A stretch of 64,000 nucleotides of DNA from Leadbetterella sp964423865 (GCA_964423865.1 CAYRGN010000011.1:1-64000); one strand, 5' to 3'. Positions 25,716 through 35,105 are shown, counted from the first letter of the stretch. Notes: generated by a model not told the origin, from the sequence alone. Numbers and translations are program-made.

Positions 25716-26381
25716 ATGAAAAGCAAACTCCTTTTATGGATGGCCGCGGCACTGTTGGCCGGTAGTTTTAAAACTCAGGCGCAGGAACTTAAATCCACAA
25801 TTGACTCCCTCAGCTATGCCATTGGTGTAGATGTAGCCAATACTTTCAAGCAGCAGAAGATGGCCATTAACGCCGAGGTGTTCTCCCAGGCGGTACACGC
25901 TGCCCTGGCGGATAAAGCCGTCATGACCCCGGAACAATGCAGCGATTTTATCCGGAACTACTTTATGAATGAAAGCATGCGCGTTGCCCGGGAAAATAAA
26001 GCGAAGGGCGAAGCGTTTCTAAGTAAGAATAAGGAGGTAGCGGGGGTAATTACCCTGTCGTCCGGACTTCAATACCAGGTTTTGCAGGAAGGAACGGGAG
26101 AAAAACCCACCCTGGAAAACCGGGTGAAAGTACACTATTCTGGAAAAACCCTGGACGGAAACGAGTTTGACAGCTCTTACCGGAGAGGAGAGCCGGCGGA
26201 ATTCGGCCTGACACAGGTGATCAAGGGCTGGACCGAGGTGTTGCAATTGATGCCTTCCGGATCAAAATGGAAAGTGTTTATCCCGGAACACCTGGCTTAC
26301 GGACCTCAGGGGCCACCCGCTATCGGACCTAACCAGACCCTGGTGTTTGAAATAGAATTGTTGGATATTGTGAAAGAGTAA
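25716..26381 (+). CDS. FKBP-type peptidyl-prolyl isomerase
   Basis: A 221-residue exported isomerase that speeds proline cis/trans changes during folding of envelope proteins. The signal peptide ends near Ala22 (KTQAQE), with no lipobox. The N-terminal helical FKBP_N domain (about 25-110: SLSYAIGVDVANTFKQQ) is the dimerisation part of FkpA/Mip proteins. The C-terminal FKBP domain (about 112-221) has LQYQVLQEGTGEKP, KVHYSGKTLDGNEFDSSY, VIKGWTEVLQLMPSGSKWKVFIP and LAYGP. A TAATTTTG box (25634-25641) about 75 bp upstream may be its promoter. Confidence 0.93.
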   Translation: MKSKLLLWMAAALLAGSFKTQAQELKSTIDSLSYAIGVDVANTFKQQKMAINAEVFSQAVHAALADKAVMTPEQCSDFIRNYFMNESMRVARENKAKGEAFLSKNKEVAGVITLSSGLQYQVLQEGTGEKPTLENRVKVHYSGKTLDGNEFDSSYRRGEPAEFGLTQVIKGWTEVLQLMPSGSKWKVFIPEHLAYGPQGPPAIGPNQTLVFEIELLDIVKE

Positions 26382-26446
26382 ATGAGGCTTGAGCAGCAAA
26401 CCGCTTTAAGAAATGAGAAGGCAGCGAAACGTCATAGGTTTCCATA

Positions 26447-26534
26447 CAGCTCATAGCTCATAGCTCATAGCTCAAGGCTCAAGGCTCATAGCTCAAGGCT
26501 CAAGGCTCAAGGCTCATAGCTCAAGGCTCATAGC
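26447..26534. repeat. AGCTCAT/GGCTCAA heptad array in the prc leader
   Basis: About 12-13 imperfect 7-bp units alternate between AGCTCAT and AGCTCAA/GGCTCAA. The last unit runs into AGCTAAAATTTATACAC and then the prc ATG at 26549, so the array lies wholly inside the immediate upstream leader of prc. Confidence 0.9.
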
Positions 26535-26548
26535 TAAAATTTATACAC

Positions 26549-28612
26549 ATGAAGAAAACCGGAATTTTTATACTGTTGGCACTTGCCGGCCCCCTGAGCT
26601 TTGCCCAGGTACCCCATTACGGATATGAGCCCCTGCAGCCAGACTCCGTGCAATATGAAGTGCAAACCGGGGTGACCCGATTCCTCACAGACTACCATTT
26701 CAATAAGTTTTCCCTGGATGATTCTCTCTCGTCTCACGTGTGGGACAATTACCTGAGCAATATTGACGGAGGGAAGCTGTACTTTACCCGTTCGGAAGTA
26801 GACGGTTTTGAAAAGTACCGTTATTCTCTGGATGAGGCCATGAAAGAGGGAAACCTCGATGCTGCTTTTGATGTCTTTAACACCTACAGAACCAAGTATA
26901 AAGCCCGGGCAGAGTATATCGAGAAGTTTCTTGATAGCCCGATTGATTACCAGACCGAAGAGGTGATTATTAGTGACAGAGACACCGCCACCTGGGCGGA
27001 AAGCGATGCCGACCTGGACACGGAATGGGATAAAATACTCACGAACCAGGCCCTGAGTCTGAAATTGAGTGGAAAGACCGACTCGGCCATTGTAGCTACG
27101 CTCAAAAACCGCTACAGCGTTCTGGAGAAACGTACTTCGGCGTATAAGTCGGAAAACGTATTCCATTTCTTTATGAATTCTTTCACGGAATACCTTGATC
27201 CGCATACCTCCTACATGATACCTGACGCGGCCGATCAGTTCAATATTTCCATGTCCCAGTCCATTGAAGGGATAGGGGCTACTTTGCAGAACGAAGGCGA
27301 ATACGTGATCATCCGGAGTATTGTACCCGGCGGCCCTCTGTTTAAAAGTGGGGAAGGAAATGTAGACGATTACATCGTGGCGGTAGCCCAGGGAGACGAC
27401 GGGGAGTTTCAGGACATCATCGGATGGCTGACAGACGATGCCATTAAACTGATCCGCGGAAAGAAAGGGTCGGTTATTCGTTTGAAATTGCTGGCGTCAT
27501 CGGCGCCTTTAGGGAGTGAACCCAGGACCATCCGCCTGATCCGGGATAAGATTAACCTGGAAGAAGCCGTGGCCAAAGGTAATGTAGTAGACCTGGAGCA
27601 TGAAGGCCGGAATTATAAACTGGGGGTAGTCGATATCCCTATGTTTTACCGCGATTTTGAAGGGGCGATCCGTGGCGGAGAATTTCAGAGCACAAGCGCC
27701 GATGTAAAAAGAATTCTGGAAGATTTTAACCGCCAGAAAGTAGACGGTGTGTTGGTAGACCTTCGGAATAACGGGGGCGGCTCACTGATTGAAGCCATTG
27801 ACCTTACCGGCCTTTTCATTAAGTCAGGCCCGGTAGTACAGCGTAAAACTTCGATAGGGCAGGGGAGTGTAGAGTCAGACGAAGACAAATCGGTGTCTTT
27901 TGACGGTCCGCTGGTGGTTTTACAAAACCGCTTCAGCGCCTCGGCTTCGGAAATTTTCGCGGGAGCCATCCAGGATTACCAGCGCGGGCTGATTGTAGGA
28001 GAGAATTCCTTCGGGAAAGGTACCGTACAGCAGTTGGTCAACCTTGACAGTTATTTTGCCCGCCTGAACGGCAATCGGAGAGGGAGAGCCGTGGCGGGAG
28101 TAGGAAGAGGTAATTTGGGCGCCGGTAGTTACGGACAATTGAAATTTACTTCGGAGAAATTCTACCGGATTACCGGCAACAGCACCCAGATTAAAGGCGT
28201 GGAGCCTGACATTACCCTGCCCTCTCCTTTTGATGTGGATGAGCTGGGAGAGAGAACGTATCCCCGTGCCCTGCCGTACGACCAGATCCGTTCCACTTCT
28301 TACCAGAAGCTGGGCATTATTAATCCGGAAGTAGTGCAGAAGGTTAACGCGAAATACAATGAGAGGCTGAAATTAGACGAAGACCTGCAGGAGTTATTGG
28401 CGGATATCAAAGACTACCGGAGCAACCGGGATATCAAGGAGCTTTCTCTCAATTACGATGTTCGGAAAAAAGAAATGGAAGAGGCGGAGAAAAACCGGAA
28501 ATCCATTAAAAAGCTAAACAAATCTACTAAAGAAGAAGACAAGGAGAACGATGTGTATCTCCTGGAGAGCGAAAAGATACTCAGCGACCTGATTTCGCTG
28601 AGAAAAAGCTAA
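26549..28612 (+). CDS. prc: Tail-specific carboxy-terminal processing protease
   Basis: A 687-residue periplasmic S41 protease that degrades or trims proteins by their C-termini. Signal peptide to about Ala19; an N-terminal helical platform (about 35-215, including SNIDGGKLYFTRSE and FTEYLDPHTSYM); a PDZ domain (about 225-320: SIEGIGATLQNEGEYVIIRSIVPGGPLFKSG); the protease core with VDGVLVDLRNNGGGSL; and the Ser465-Lys490 dyad in SASASEIF and GKGTVQ. The C-terminal 150 residues are charged and helical (DUF3340 type). Start and leader derive from the repeat tail described separately. An amino-acid permease gene follows after 11 bp. Confidence 0.95.
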   Translation: MKKTGIFILLALAGPLSFAQVPHYGYEPLQPDSVQYEVQTGVTRFLTDYHFNKFSLDDSLSSHVWDNYLSNIDGGKLYFTRSEVDGFEKYRYSLDEAMKEGNLDAAFDVFNTYRTKYKARAEYIEKFLDSPIDYQTEEVIISDRDTATWAESDADLDTEWDKILTNQALSLKLSGKTDSAIVATLKNRYSVLEKRTSAYKSENVFHFFMNSFTEYLDPHTSYMIPDAADQFNISMSQSIEGIGATLQNEGEYVIIRSIVPGGPLFKSGEGNVDDYIVAVAQGDDGEFQDIIGWLTDDAIKLIRGKKGSVIRLKLLASSAPLGSEPRTIRLIRDKINLEEAVAKGNVVDLEHEGRNYKLGVVDIPMFYRDFEGAIRGGEFQSTSADVKRILEDFNRQKVDGVLVDLRNNGGGSLIEAIDLTGLFIKSGPVVQRKTSIGQGSVESDEDKSVSFDGPLVVLQNRFSASASEIFAGAIQDYQRGLIVGENSFGKGTVQQLVNLDSYFARLNGNRRGRAVAGVGRGNLGAGSYGQLKFTSEKFYRITGNSTQIKGVEPDITLPSPFDVDELGERTYPRALPYDQIRSTSYQKLGIINPEVVQKVNAKYNERLKLDEDLQELLADIKDYRSNRDIKELSLNYDVRKKEMEEAEKNRKSIKKLNKSTKEEDKENDVYLLESEKILSDLISLRKS

Positions 28613-28623
28613 ACTTCTTTCGG

Positions 28624-29952
28624 ATGGAGAAAGGCAGGAACCAACTTCTGAAGTTACTGGGTATCGGCTTCGGAATTGCCGTAACGGTAGGAGGTACCAT
28701 CGGTACAGGCATTTTGCGGAAACCGGGTCCAATCGCAGCGGTCATTGGTGATCCGGTGATCATTATGCTGGTTTGGATAGCCGTGAGTATTTTTGCCTTT
28801 CTCGGCGCTTTGTGCGCTATTGAGTTGGGTGTTTCTATGCCGGAGGCGGGGTCGTGGTACGTGTATGCCCGAAGAGCCTTCGGTAAATTTTTTGGTTTCT
28901 TTACGGGCATTTCCAACTGGCTGGGTACGGTTTCCGCCCTGGCTTTCGGGGCGTATACGGTGAGTGAATATGCGATCTTGCTGGTGCCTTCCTGGGAGAA
29001 CGCTATTCGTCTTATTTCGGTCGGTTTGCTGGTGGTTCTCGTACTTTTCCACCTTACCGGTACGCGTTCTGCGGGGAAATCCCAGGAGATCATGTCTTTC
29101 CTCAAGGCGCTGGGACTGCTGGCTTTTGTGGCGGTCTGTTTTTTCTTTGGGGGCGAGGTTGATTACGAAGCCCTGGCCGTAACCACAGAAAAAGTAGAGC
29201 GCCCCGCCTTGTTCTTCGGGGTGATTATAGCGCTACAGGCCGTTTTTTATACGTTTGACGGGTGGCATACGGCTTCTTACTTTTCGGAAGAAAATGTAGA
29301 CCCGGTAAAAAGCCTGCCCCGCTCCATGATCTACGGGGTACTGCTGATTATCGTGATTTATCTCCTCGTCAATGCCGCTATTCTCTATGTGATTCCCATG
29401 GATATCCTGGCAGGTTCCAAACTGGCGGCTTCCGATGCCATTCGTTATGTTTTCGGGGACGGATCTGCGCGGGTGGTGACTTTCTTTCTGATGATTTCCA
29501 TCCTGGGCCTTATGAATGCCCAGGTGATGTTCTCGCCCCGGGTGATTTTCTCCATGAGCCGCGACGGCCTTTTTCCTTCCTTTGCCCAAAAAGTAAACGG
29601 CTCCGGCGTGCCCTACCTGGGGATGATCTTCACCGTAAGTTTGTCGGTTTTACTTATTCTGATCGGTAAGGAAGTAGCTGCCGTGCTTTCGGATATCGCC
29701 GTTTTCTTTTTTGTGATCAGCTATATTTCAGGCTTTTCCTCCCTTATCCGCTTACGGCATACCGAACCCGACCTTCCCCGCCCGTTTAAGGTGCCGGGCT
29801 ATCCTTTTGTACCTTATTTCCTGGTGGTTTGTTCCGTTTTGTTCCTTGTCGGGGCGGTGATGCAGGATTTGCGGAGTTCCGCCTTCGCCCTGGGTTTTAT
29901 AGCCGTCAGCTATCCCCTTTACCGGATAATAACCCGCGCTACGGGGAAATAA
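28624..29952 (+). CDS. APC-family amino-acid permease
   Basis: A 442-residue inner-membrane permease with about 12 hydrophobic segments. The APC superfamily signature is seen in the first helix (FGIAVTVGGTIGTGILRKPGPIAA, with the unwound GTIGTGI substrate-site segment), the EAGSWYVYARRAFGKFFGFFTG loop and the FYTFDGWHTASYFSEE segment near helix 6. It is probably cotranscribed with prc. Substrate unknown; the pattern is closest to the amino acid/polyamine/LAT-type transporters. Confidence 0.85.
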   Translation: MEKGRNQLLKLLGIGFGIAVTVGGTIGTGILRKPGPIAAVIGDPVIIMLVWIAVSIFAFLGALCAIELGVSMPEAGSWYVYARRAFGKFFGFFTGISNWLGTVSALAFGAYTVSEYAILLVPSWENAIRLISVGLLVVLVLFHLTGTRSAGKSQEIMSFLKALGLLAFVAVCFFFGGEVDYEALAVTTEKVERPALFFGVIIALQAVFYTFDGWHTASYFSEENVDPVKSLPRSMIYGVLLIIVIYLLVNAAILYVIPMDILAGSKLAASDAIRYVFGDGSARVVTFFLMISILGLMNAQVMFSPRVIFSMSRDGLFPSFAQKVNGSGVPYLGMIFTVSLSVLLILIGKEVAAVLSDIAVFFFVISYISGFSSLIRLRHTEPDLPRPFKVPGYPFVPYFLVVCSVLFLVGAVMQDLRSSAFALGFIAVSYPLYRIITRATGK

Positions 29953-29968
29953 TCAGGAGGGCGTTCCT

Positions 29969-29976
29969 TATATTTG
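29969..29976 (+). promoter_or_regulatory. -7 box upstream of the polyprenyl synthase gene
   Basis: TATATTTG fully matches TAnnTTTG and lies 31 nt before the start codon. No convincing -33 TTG is seen, so support is limited to the -7 element. Confidence 0.4.
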
Positions 29977-30007
29977 CGATTTGAAATCATCCGCTAAATG
30001 AGTTTTA

Positions 30008-30979
30008 ATGTCTTTAGAAAAATTTAGTCAGTCCCTGGAAAATGCGTTCAAAGACCATGTCTACGGGGAATATCCGCCCGAACTGTATGCACCCATCCAT
30101 TACATCATGTCTTTGGGCGGGAAGCGCATCCGCCCTCTACTTACGCTGTTGACAGCAGATTTATTTACGGAAGACGCACAGAAGGCGTTAGCACCCGCCA
30201 TGGCCCTGGAGGTATTTCACAATTTCACCCTGATGCACGATGATATAATGGACCAGGCACCCTTGCGCAGAGGGCAACCCACGGTGCACCGGAAATGGAA
30301 CACCAGCCGGGCCATCCTCTCGGGCGATGTGATGCTGGTGGCGGCGTACGAACTTTTGAGCCGCATAGAAGCCCGGCATTTGCCGGTGGCATTGAAACGG
30401 TTTAACCGGATCGCTGCCGAGGTGTGCGAAGGGCAGCAGCTCGATATGCTTTTCGCAGAAAAGGAGGAAGTGACCAAGGAAGACTACCTGGAGATGATCC
30501 GCCTGAAAACATCGGTGCTGGTGGGGTTTGCCATGGAACTGGGCGGTATAGCCGGAGGCGCCGACGAAGCGACCTGCCGGAAGCTGTACGCCATTGGGGA
30601 AAACCTGGGACTGGGATTTCAACAAACCGATGATATTCTCGACGTGTATGCCGACCCGGAGGTGTTCGGTAAACAGGTGGGCGGCGATATTATAGAAAAC
30701 AAAAAAACCTGGCTCTTGCTTAGGGCCATGGAAAAATCCGCGGGTACTCCCCTGGAAAAGGACCTGATGGGTTGGCTGTTCGTCACCGATACAGAAGCGA
30801 AGGTGAAAGGGGTGCGGGGCATTTACGATGCCCTGGATATCCGGGCAGAAGCCACCGCCCTCGCCGCGGCCTGTTTTCAAAAAGCGGAAGAGGGGCTGTC
30901 TCAACTGAACGTGCCGCGGCCCGGGCAAAAGTCACATTTACAAGCCATCTTTGAACAAATAAGAACCCGTAACAAATGA
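30008..30979 (+). CDS. Trans polyprenyl diphosphate synthase
   Basis: A 323-residue cytoplasmic prenyltransferase that extends allylic diphosphates with isopentenyl diphosphate. Both Asp-rich motifs are intact: HDDIMD in the first (FTLMHDDIMDQAPLRRGQPTVH) and TDDILD in the second (GLGFQQTDDILDVYAD). GGKRIRP near residue 40 and the GDVML motif are also present. The product chain length (menaquinone side chain, or C20 for carotenoids) cannot be fixed from these motifs. The downstream rhomboid gene overlaps by ATGA, so the two are translationally coupled. Confidence 0.93.
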   Translation: MSLEKFSQSLENAFKDHVYGEYPPELYAPIHYIMSLGGKRIRPLLTLLTADLFTEDAQKALAPAMALEVFHNFTLMHDDIMDQAPLRRGQPTVHRKWNTSRAILSGDVMLVAAYELLSRIEARHLPVALKRFNRIAAEVCEGQQLDMLFAEKEEVTKEDYLEMIRLKTSVLVGFAMELGGIAGGADEATCRKLYAIGENLGLGFQQTDDILDVYADPEVFGKQVGGDIIENKKTWLLLRAMEKSAGTPLEKDLMGWLFVTDTEAKVKGVRGIYDALDIRAEATALAAACFQKAEEGLSQLNVPRPGQKSHLQAIFEQIRTRNK

Positions 30980-31599
30980 ATCTGACTACCGTTATTATTC
31001 TCATTACCGTAATTTTGAGTATTTACGCTTTCAATAATTACAATTTTCTTCACCGCCTGATCGATAACCCTTACACCGTAAGCCGCAGAAAAGAATATTA
31101 CCGCCTGCTGACCTCCGGGTTTATCCATGCCGATTACCTGCATCTCTTGCTGAATATGTACGTTTTGTATATGTTTGGGTCCAATATGGAAGCCATTTTT
31201 AAGATGTCTTTCGGACCCCAGGCGGGCATGTACTTTATCGGGCTGTACATCATCGGAATTGTGGTGGCCAATTTGCCGGATCAGTTTCGGCATCGGAATA
31301 ATCCGGGGTATAACTCTCTGGGCGCTTCCGGTGGGGTGTCGGCCGTAGTGTTCGCTTCCATTATATTGATGCCCCTGACCAAGCTCATGATTTTCCCTAT
31401 TCCCATAGAATTTCCCGCCTGGGTGTTTGCCATTATTTATGTGGCGTATTCGGCGTATATGGACAAGCGGCAATCTGACAGGGTGAACCACCTCGCCCAT
31501 TTGTGGGGTGCCTTATGGGGTGTGCTGTTTATCGTTTGGGTGTATCCCGGGGCCTTGTCGCATTTCTTTCAGCAAATCGTGGGTTCCCTAAAATTTTGA
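30976..31599 (+). CDS. Rhomboid intramembrane serine protease
   Basis: A 207-residue protein with about six membrane helices. The catalytic Ser118 lies in GASGG and the catalytic His175 in NHLAHLWG. The helix-2 motif HADYLHLLLNMYVLYMFG carries the conserved His and Asn residues that form the oxyanion site. The start overlaps the polyprenyl synthase stop (ATGA). It cleaves membrane proteins within the bilayer; the substrate is unknown. The unusually short helix-1 loop and the inserted RHRNNPGYN segment before GASGG fit Bacteroidota rhomboids. Confidence 0.92.
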   Translation: MNLTTVIILITVILSIYAFNNYNFLHRLIDNPYTVSRRKEYYRLLTSGFIHADYLHLLLNMYVLYMFGSNMEAIFKMSFGPQAGMYFIGLYIIGIVVANLPDQFRHRNNPGYNSLGASGGVSAVVFASIILMPLTKLMIFPIPIEFPAWVFAIIYVAYSAYMDKRQSDRVNHLAHLWGALWGVLFIVWVYPGALSHFFQQIVGSLKF

Positions 31600-31632
31600 G
31601 CATAAATTATTTTTAAAAAAAGTAAGATTTGA

Positions 31633-31662
31633 TTGTTGAGGAATAAAAATTTCGTATTTTTG
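31633..31662 (+). promoter_or_regulatory. Promoter for tRNA-His
   Basis: TTG at 31633-31635, a 19-nt spacer and TATTTTTG at 31655-31662 match the Bacteroidota consensus. The mature tRNA 5' end is 13 nt downstream. Confidence 0.7.
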
Positions 31663-31674
31663 CAGTCCCAAAAC

Positions 31675-31749
<75 letters not shown>

Positions 31750-31756
31750 CTGGAAT

Positions 31757-31786
31757 AAAAAAGGTTGCCGTAAAGCAACCTTTTTT
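31757..31786. terminator. Bidirectional terminator between tRNA-His and the sulfatase gene
   Basis: GGTTGC and GCAACC form a stem flanked by an A-run on the left and a T-run on the right, so each strand carries a U-tract after the hairpin. It lies 7 bp after the tRNA and 4 bp before the end of the convergent sulfatase gene. Confidence 0.85.
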
Positions 31787-31790
31787 GTTT

Positions 31791-33197
31791 TTAATCCAGT
31801 TTTCCGATGGGTCTCCGGTTTTTTCCTTCCACTTTTTGAAGGTCGTCGCCCAGGTCTTCCCGTATCTGGTCGGCCTGCGCTTCCAGTTCTTTCCTGACTT
31901 CCGGATAAGCGGCCGAAACATCGGTATATTCGCCCGGATCACGTCTGAGGTCGTACAGTCCGCCCGTAAAAAGGAAGTTTTCCTCCACTTTACCCGGGCG
32001 GCCGTCGTCGCCCGGAGCGAAACCTTCGTACTGCCGGCCTTTGTGTTCAAAAACCAGCTTCCACCGGTCGTTCCGGATGGCTTCCAGGTTATTCCTGCGG
32101 TAGTAATAAACAAAGTTTTTGCGGGGTTCCTGGGTGAAGTCGCCTTGGAGCAGGGGCATGAGGCTGACACCGTCAATTTTGCTTTTGGGGTATTTTGCGC
32201 CCGTAACTTCCACAATGGTGGGTAGGATGTCAATGGCCGAACTCAGGTTGGGGCTGACGCGGCCCGCAGGTATCCGATTTTTCCACACCATGAAACAGGG
32301 TACGCGCTGCCCGCCTTCCCAGGTATTCCCTTTTCCGCCTTTCAGTCCGCCCGTACTTCCTGCATGGTTTCCGTAATTCAGCCAGGGCCCGTTATCGGAG
32401 GCCACTACCAGAAGGGTGTTGCCTTCCAGGCCGTTTTCTTTTAGTGCGCGGCGTATTTCCCCTACCGACCAGTCGAGCTCCATAATCACGTCGCCGTATA
32501 ACCCCTGTTTCGATTTCCCTTTAAATTTATCAGAAACCGCCAGGGGTACATGCGGCATGGGGTGGGCCAGGTAAATGAAAAAAGGTTTGTTTTTGTTTTT
32601 CCGGATAAAGCCCACAGCCCGTTCGGTGAACTCGGTGGTGAAGCGACTTTGGTCGGGGTTTAGCTCTACCACTTTTTCGTTTTCAATGAGGGGAAGGTCG
32701 GGGTAATAATTCTTGGTAATGGGGTGGTTAGGCCACATGTCGTTGGAGTACGGAATGCCGAAAAACTCGTCAAAGCCGTGCCGGGTGGGCAAGAACTCGG
32801 TATGATGGCCCAGGTGCCATTTTCCGTAGGCTGCGGTAGCGTAGTTTTCCTGTTTCAGGAGTTCGGCAATGGTCTCTTCTGCGGGGTTGAGGCCGATGCG
32901 CGCGCTGTGGTCAATGGCCCCGCTGAAGCCGATACGGTTCGGGTAGCAACCCGTGAGCAGTCCGGCACGTGAGGCGGTACATACCGCCTGGGGCGAGTAA
33001 AATTGGGTGAAATACATGCCCTCGCGGGCCATTTCGTCAAAATGAGGAGTGTCATAACCAATGGCCCCGTTGCGGGCGATATCGCCGTTACCCATGTCGT
33101 CGAAATAAATTACGATCACATTGGTACGGGGTTCTTTTTTCGCCGAAATCAACAATAAGCTACAAAAAACGAGTAAAGTCCGGGTGAGATAAAACAT
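31791..33197 (-). CDS. Type I sulfatase (arylsulfatase family)
   Basis: A 468-residue exported sulfatase that removes sulfate esters, probably from glycans. Start ATG at 33197 gives a signal peptide (MFYLTRTLLVFCSLLLISA); an upstream TTG would add 17 residues. The modified residue is Cys73 in VCTASRAGLLTG, the CxxxR motif that is converted to formylglycine. Metal ligands are seen in IYFDDMG (Asp33, Asp34) and ASDNG; AYGKWHLGH carries the usual Lys and His. The SGTRxxP-like segment and the C-terminal DPGEYTD subdomain are present. It needs an anaerobic or FGE-type maturase, not found here. It is a single gene convergent with tRNA-His. Confidence 0.93.
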   Translation of the reverse strand: MFYLTRTLLVFCSLLLISAKKEPRTNVIVIYFDDMGNGDIARNGAIGYDTPHFDEMAREGMYFTQFYSPQAVCTASRAGLLTGCYPNRIGFSGAIDHSARIGLNPAEETIAELLKQENYATAAYGKWHLGHHTEFLPTRHGFDEFFGIPYSNDMWPNHPITKNYYPDLPLIENEKVVELNPDQSRFTTEFTERAVGFIRKNKNKPFFIYLAHPMPHVPLAVSDKFKGKSKQGLYGDVIMELDWSVGEIRRALKENGLEGNTLLVVASDNGPWLNYGNHAGSTGGLKGGKGNTWEGGQRVPCFMVWKNRIPAGRVSPNLSSAIDILPTIVEVTGAKYPKSKIDGVSLMPLLQGDFTQEPRKNFVYYYRRNNLEAIRNDRWKLVFEHKGRQYEGFAPGDDGRPGKVEENFLFTGGLYDLRRDPGEYTDVSAAYPEVRKELEAQADQIREDLGDDLQKVEGKNRRPIGKLD

Positions 33198-33318
33198 AGT
33201 TGAAGCAATATTTGGGTTAAAGGTAAACGGCCTTTTTTCGAATTCCAAGGAGATTTTTCCCGAATTTTAATTTTTCTGTGTACTTTTATTGACCCATCGC
33301 TGTGAACAGATTATCTCT

Positions 33319-34806
33319 ATGAAATATTTAAACCTCATTTTTTGTCTCCTTATTGGTATTCCTTCGCTTTTCGGACAGAGTGCGGAAGAAAGAATCCGGA
33401 AGATCGCGCCAGAAGTAGACGCGCGCTTTCGTTCGTTTAAAGAGAAAAATCATTTGTCCAGCGTTTCGTATGCCCTCGTACTGAACGGTAAGGTGGTGCA
33501 TACCCATTATGAGGGCGTCATTAACCACGATACCCGGCAGCAGCCAGACGGCCGTTCGGTGTACCGCATAGCCTCCATGTCCAAGAGTTTTGCCGGTGTG
33601 GCCATTCTCCAGTTGAGAGATGCCGGAAAACTGAAGCTGGAAGACCCCGTAACCCGGTATATCCCGGAGCTGAAAGGACAAAAATATGCGGCAGACTCAC
33701 CCGAAATCACCATACGGCATCTGTTGACCCATTCGGCAGGCTTCCCGGAAGATAATCCCTGGGGCGACCGCCAACTGGGCATTTCTACCGAAGAGATGCT
33801 GGCCATGTTCCGGAAAGGCATTGCCTTCTCCAATGAACCCGGCGTACAGTATGAATACAGCAACATGGCTTTTGCCATGCTGGGGTACATCATCTCGCAG
33901 GTAAGCGGACAACCGTATCAGGACTATATCGCCGGCCATATCTGGGCGCCGCTAGGCATGAAAGATACCTATTGGGATTACACCAAAGTACCCGGAAACC
34001 AGTTTGTAAAAGGGTATCGCTGGATCCGGGAGAAGTTTATAGAGCAGCCTGTGGAGGGAGACGGCGCTTACGGCATCATGGGCGGTATACTGACCTCTAC
34101 CGAAGACTTCTCCCGCTATATGGCATTTCACCAGTCCGCTTATGAAAACAATACCCCCGCTTCGCCCGTTCTGAAAAAAAGCTCGGTAAAAGAAATGCAT
34201 TATCCCTGGAATTTTAACAGCCTGAACCGTCGCGGATTTACCGGGAAAGGGGAAACCTGCGTGAATGTGTCGCATTACGGTTACGGGCTGCGTCTCGACA
34301 GGAACTGCGACAATATACTGATGGTAGGGCATTCCGGTGGACTGCCCGGGTACGGTTCCGACTGGAAAATTCTGCCCCAATACGGTTTGGGCATAGTCAC
34401 CCTTACCAACGGTACGTATGGCAGTGCCGCCTTGCTGAACAATGAAATTCTGCCTTATGTGGTGGCTGCCGCTCAGTTAGAATCCGTGGCGTTTCCGGTA
34501 TTCCCCATTTTAAAACAGCGTCAAAAAGAGCTTACCGCGCTTTTGCCCTCCTGGGAGAAAGCGGAGCAATCCGGTATTTTTGCAGAGAACTTTTTCAGCG
34601 ATTATTTTACTGATCTGCTCAGGGAAGAAACGGAAGCCGCCTTTGCCAAAGCCGGCCCGATCCGGAAAGTTCATGAGATAGTGGCCGAAAACGCTCTGCG
34701 CGGCTCTTTTATCATGGAAGGCGAAAAAGCCAACCTGAGGGTATATTTTACCTTATCGCCCGAAAACCCGCCCCTCATTCAGGCCTACAGTATCCGGGTG
34801 GAGTGA
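33319..34806 (+). CDS. Serine hydrolase of the beta-lactamase/DD-peptidase (class C-like) family
   Basis: A 495-residue exported protein. The ATG at 33319 begins a clean signal peptide (MKYLNLIFCLLIGIPSLFG); a TTG at 33289 would place ten extra residues before it. Catalytic motifs are SMSKSFAG (Ser-X-X-Lys), YEYSNMA (Tyr-X-Asn) and GHSGGLPGYG in the place of Lys-Thr-Gly. The C-terminal 110 residues form a lipocalin-like or unclassified extension typical of Bacteroidota members. The family includes esterases, D-aminopeptidases and class C beta-lactamases; the HSGG variant favours a peptidase or esterase over a true lactamase. The next gene starts inside its stop codon (TGATG). Confidence 0.9.
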   Translation: MKYLNLIFCLLIGIPSLFGQSAEERIRKIAPEVDARFRSFKEKNHLSSVSYALVLNGKVVHTHYEGVINHDTRQQPDGRSVYRIASMSKSFAGVAILQLRDAGKLKLEDPVTRYIPELKGQKYAADSPEITIRHLLTHSAGFPEDNPWGDRQLGISTEEMLAMFRKGIAFSNEPGVQYEYSNMAFAMLGYIISQVSGQPYQDYIAGHIWAPLGMKDTYWDYTKVPGNQFVKGYRWIREKFIEQPVEGDGAYGIMGGILTSTEDFSRYMAFHQSAYENNTPASPVLKKSSVKEMHYPWNFNSLNRRGFTGKGETCVNVSHYGYGLRLDRNCDNILMVGHSGGLPGYGSDWKILPQYGLGIVTLTNGTYGSAALLNNEILPYVVAAAQLESVAFPVFPILKQRQKELTALLPSWEKAEQSGIFAENFFSDYFTDLLREETEAAFAKAGPIRKVHEIVAENALRGSFIMEGEKANLRVYFTLSPENPPLIQAYSIRVE

Positions 34807-35105
34807 TGAAGACATTAAGAATCTGTGAAAACGGGCATCAGTTTTTTAAAAGCAGCGATTGTCCTACCTGCCCGGTCTGCGAAAGGGCGAAGGATCAGGG
34901 CAGCGGATTCCTGAGCCTGCTCAGTAACCCCGCCCGGAGTGCCTTGCTGCATGAGGGTATAGATACCCTTGAGAAACTTTCAGCGTATACGGAAAAAGAG
35001 ATCCTGAAACTCCATGGTATAGGCAAAGCTTCGCTTCCGGTATTCAGAAAGTCGCTGCAGGAACAGGGGCTGGGCTTTAAGCGCAATGTAAAAAAGAATC
35101 GTTGA
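34806..35105 (+). CDS. Small protein with Cys-rich knuckle and RpoA-CTD-like HhH domain
   Basis: A 99-residue cytoplasmic protein. The N-terminal half has CENGHQFFKSSDCPTCPVCE, a four-cysteine pattern that could bind zinc. The C-terminal half (about 37-95) has NPARSALLHEGIDTLEKLSAYTEKEILKLHGIGKASLPVFRKSL, which matches the helix-hairpin-helix fold of the RNA polymerase alpha C-terminal domain. It starts at the ATG that overlaps the serine hydrolase stop, so translation is coupled. Family members are often annotated only as RpoA-CTD-like; function unknown. DNA, RNA or protein binding are all possible. Confidence 0.8.
   Translation: MKTLRICENGHQFFKSSDCPTCPVCERAKDQGSGFLSLLSNPARSALLHEGIDTLEKLSAYTEKEILKLHGIGKASLPVFRKSLQEQGLGFKRNVKKNR

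Noticed and set aside
26447..26534. Possible CRISPR array
   Set aside because: Units are 7 bp, directly adjacent and imperfect, with no unique spacers and no cas genes in the window.
33319..34806. True class C beta-lactamase
   Set aside because: The third motif is HSGG, not KTG, and the C-terminal extension matches general serine hydrolases; resistance function is not supported.
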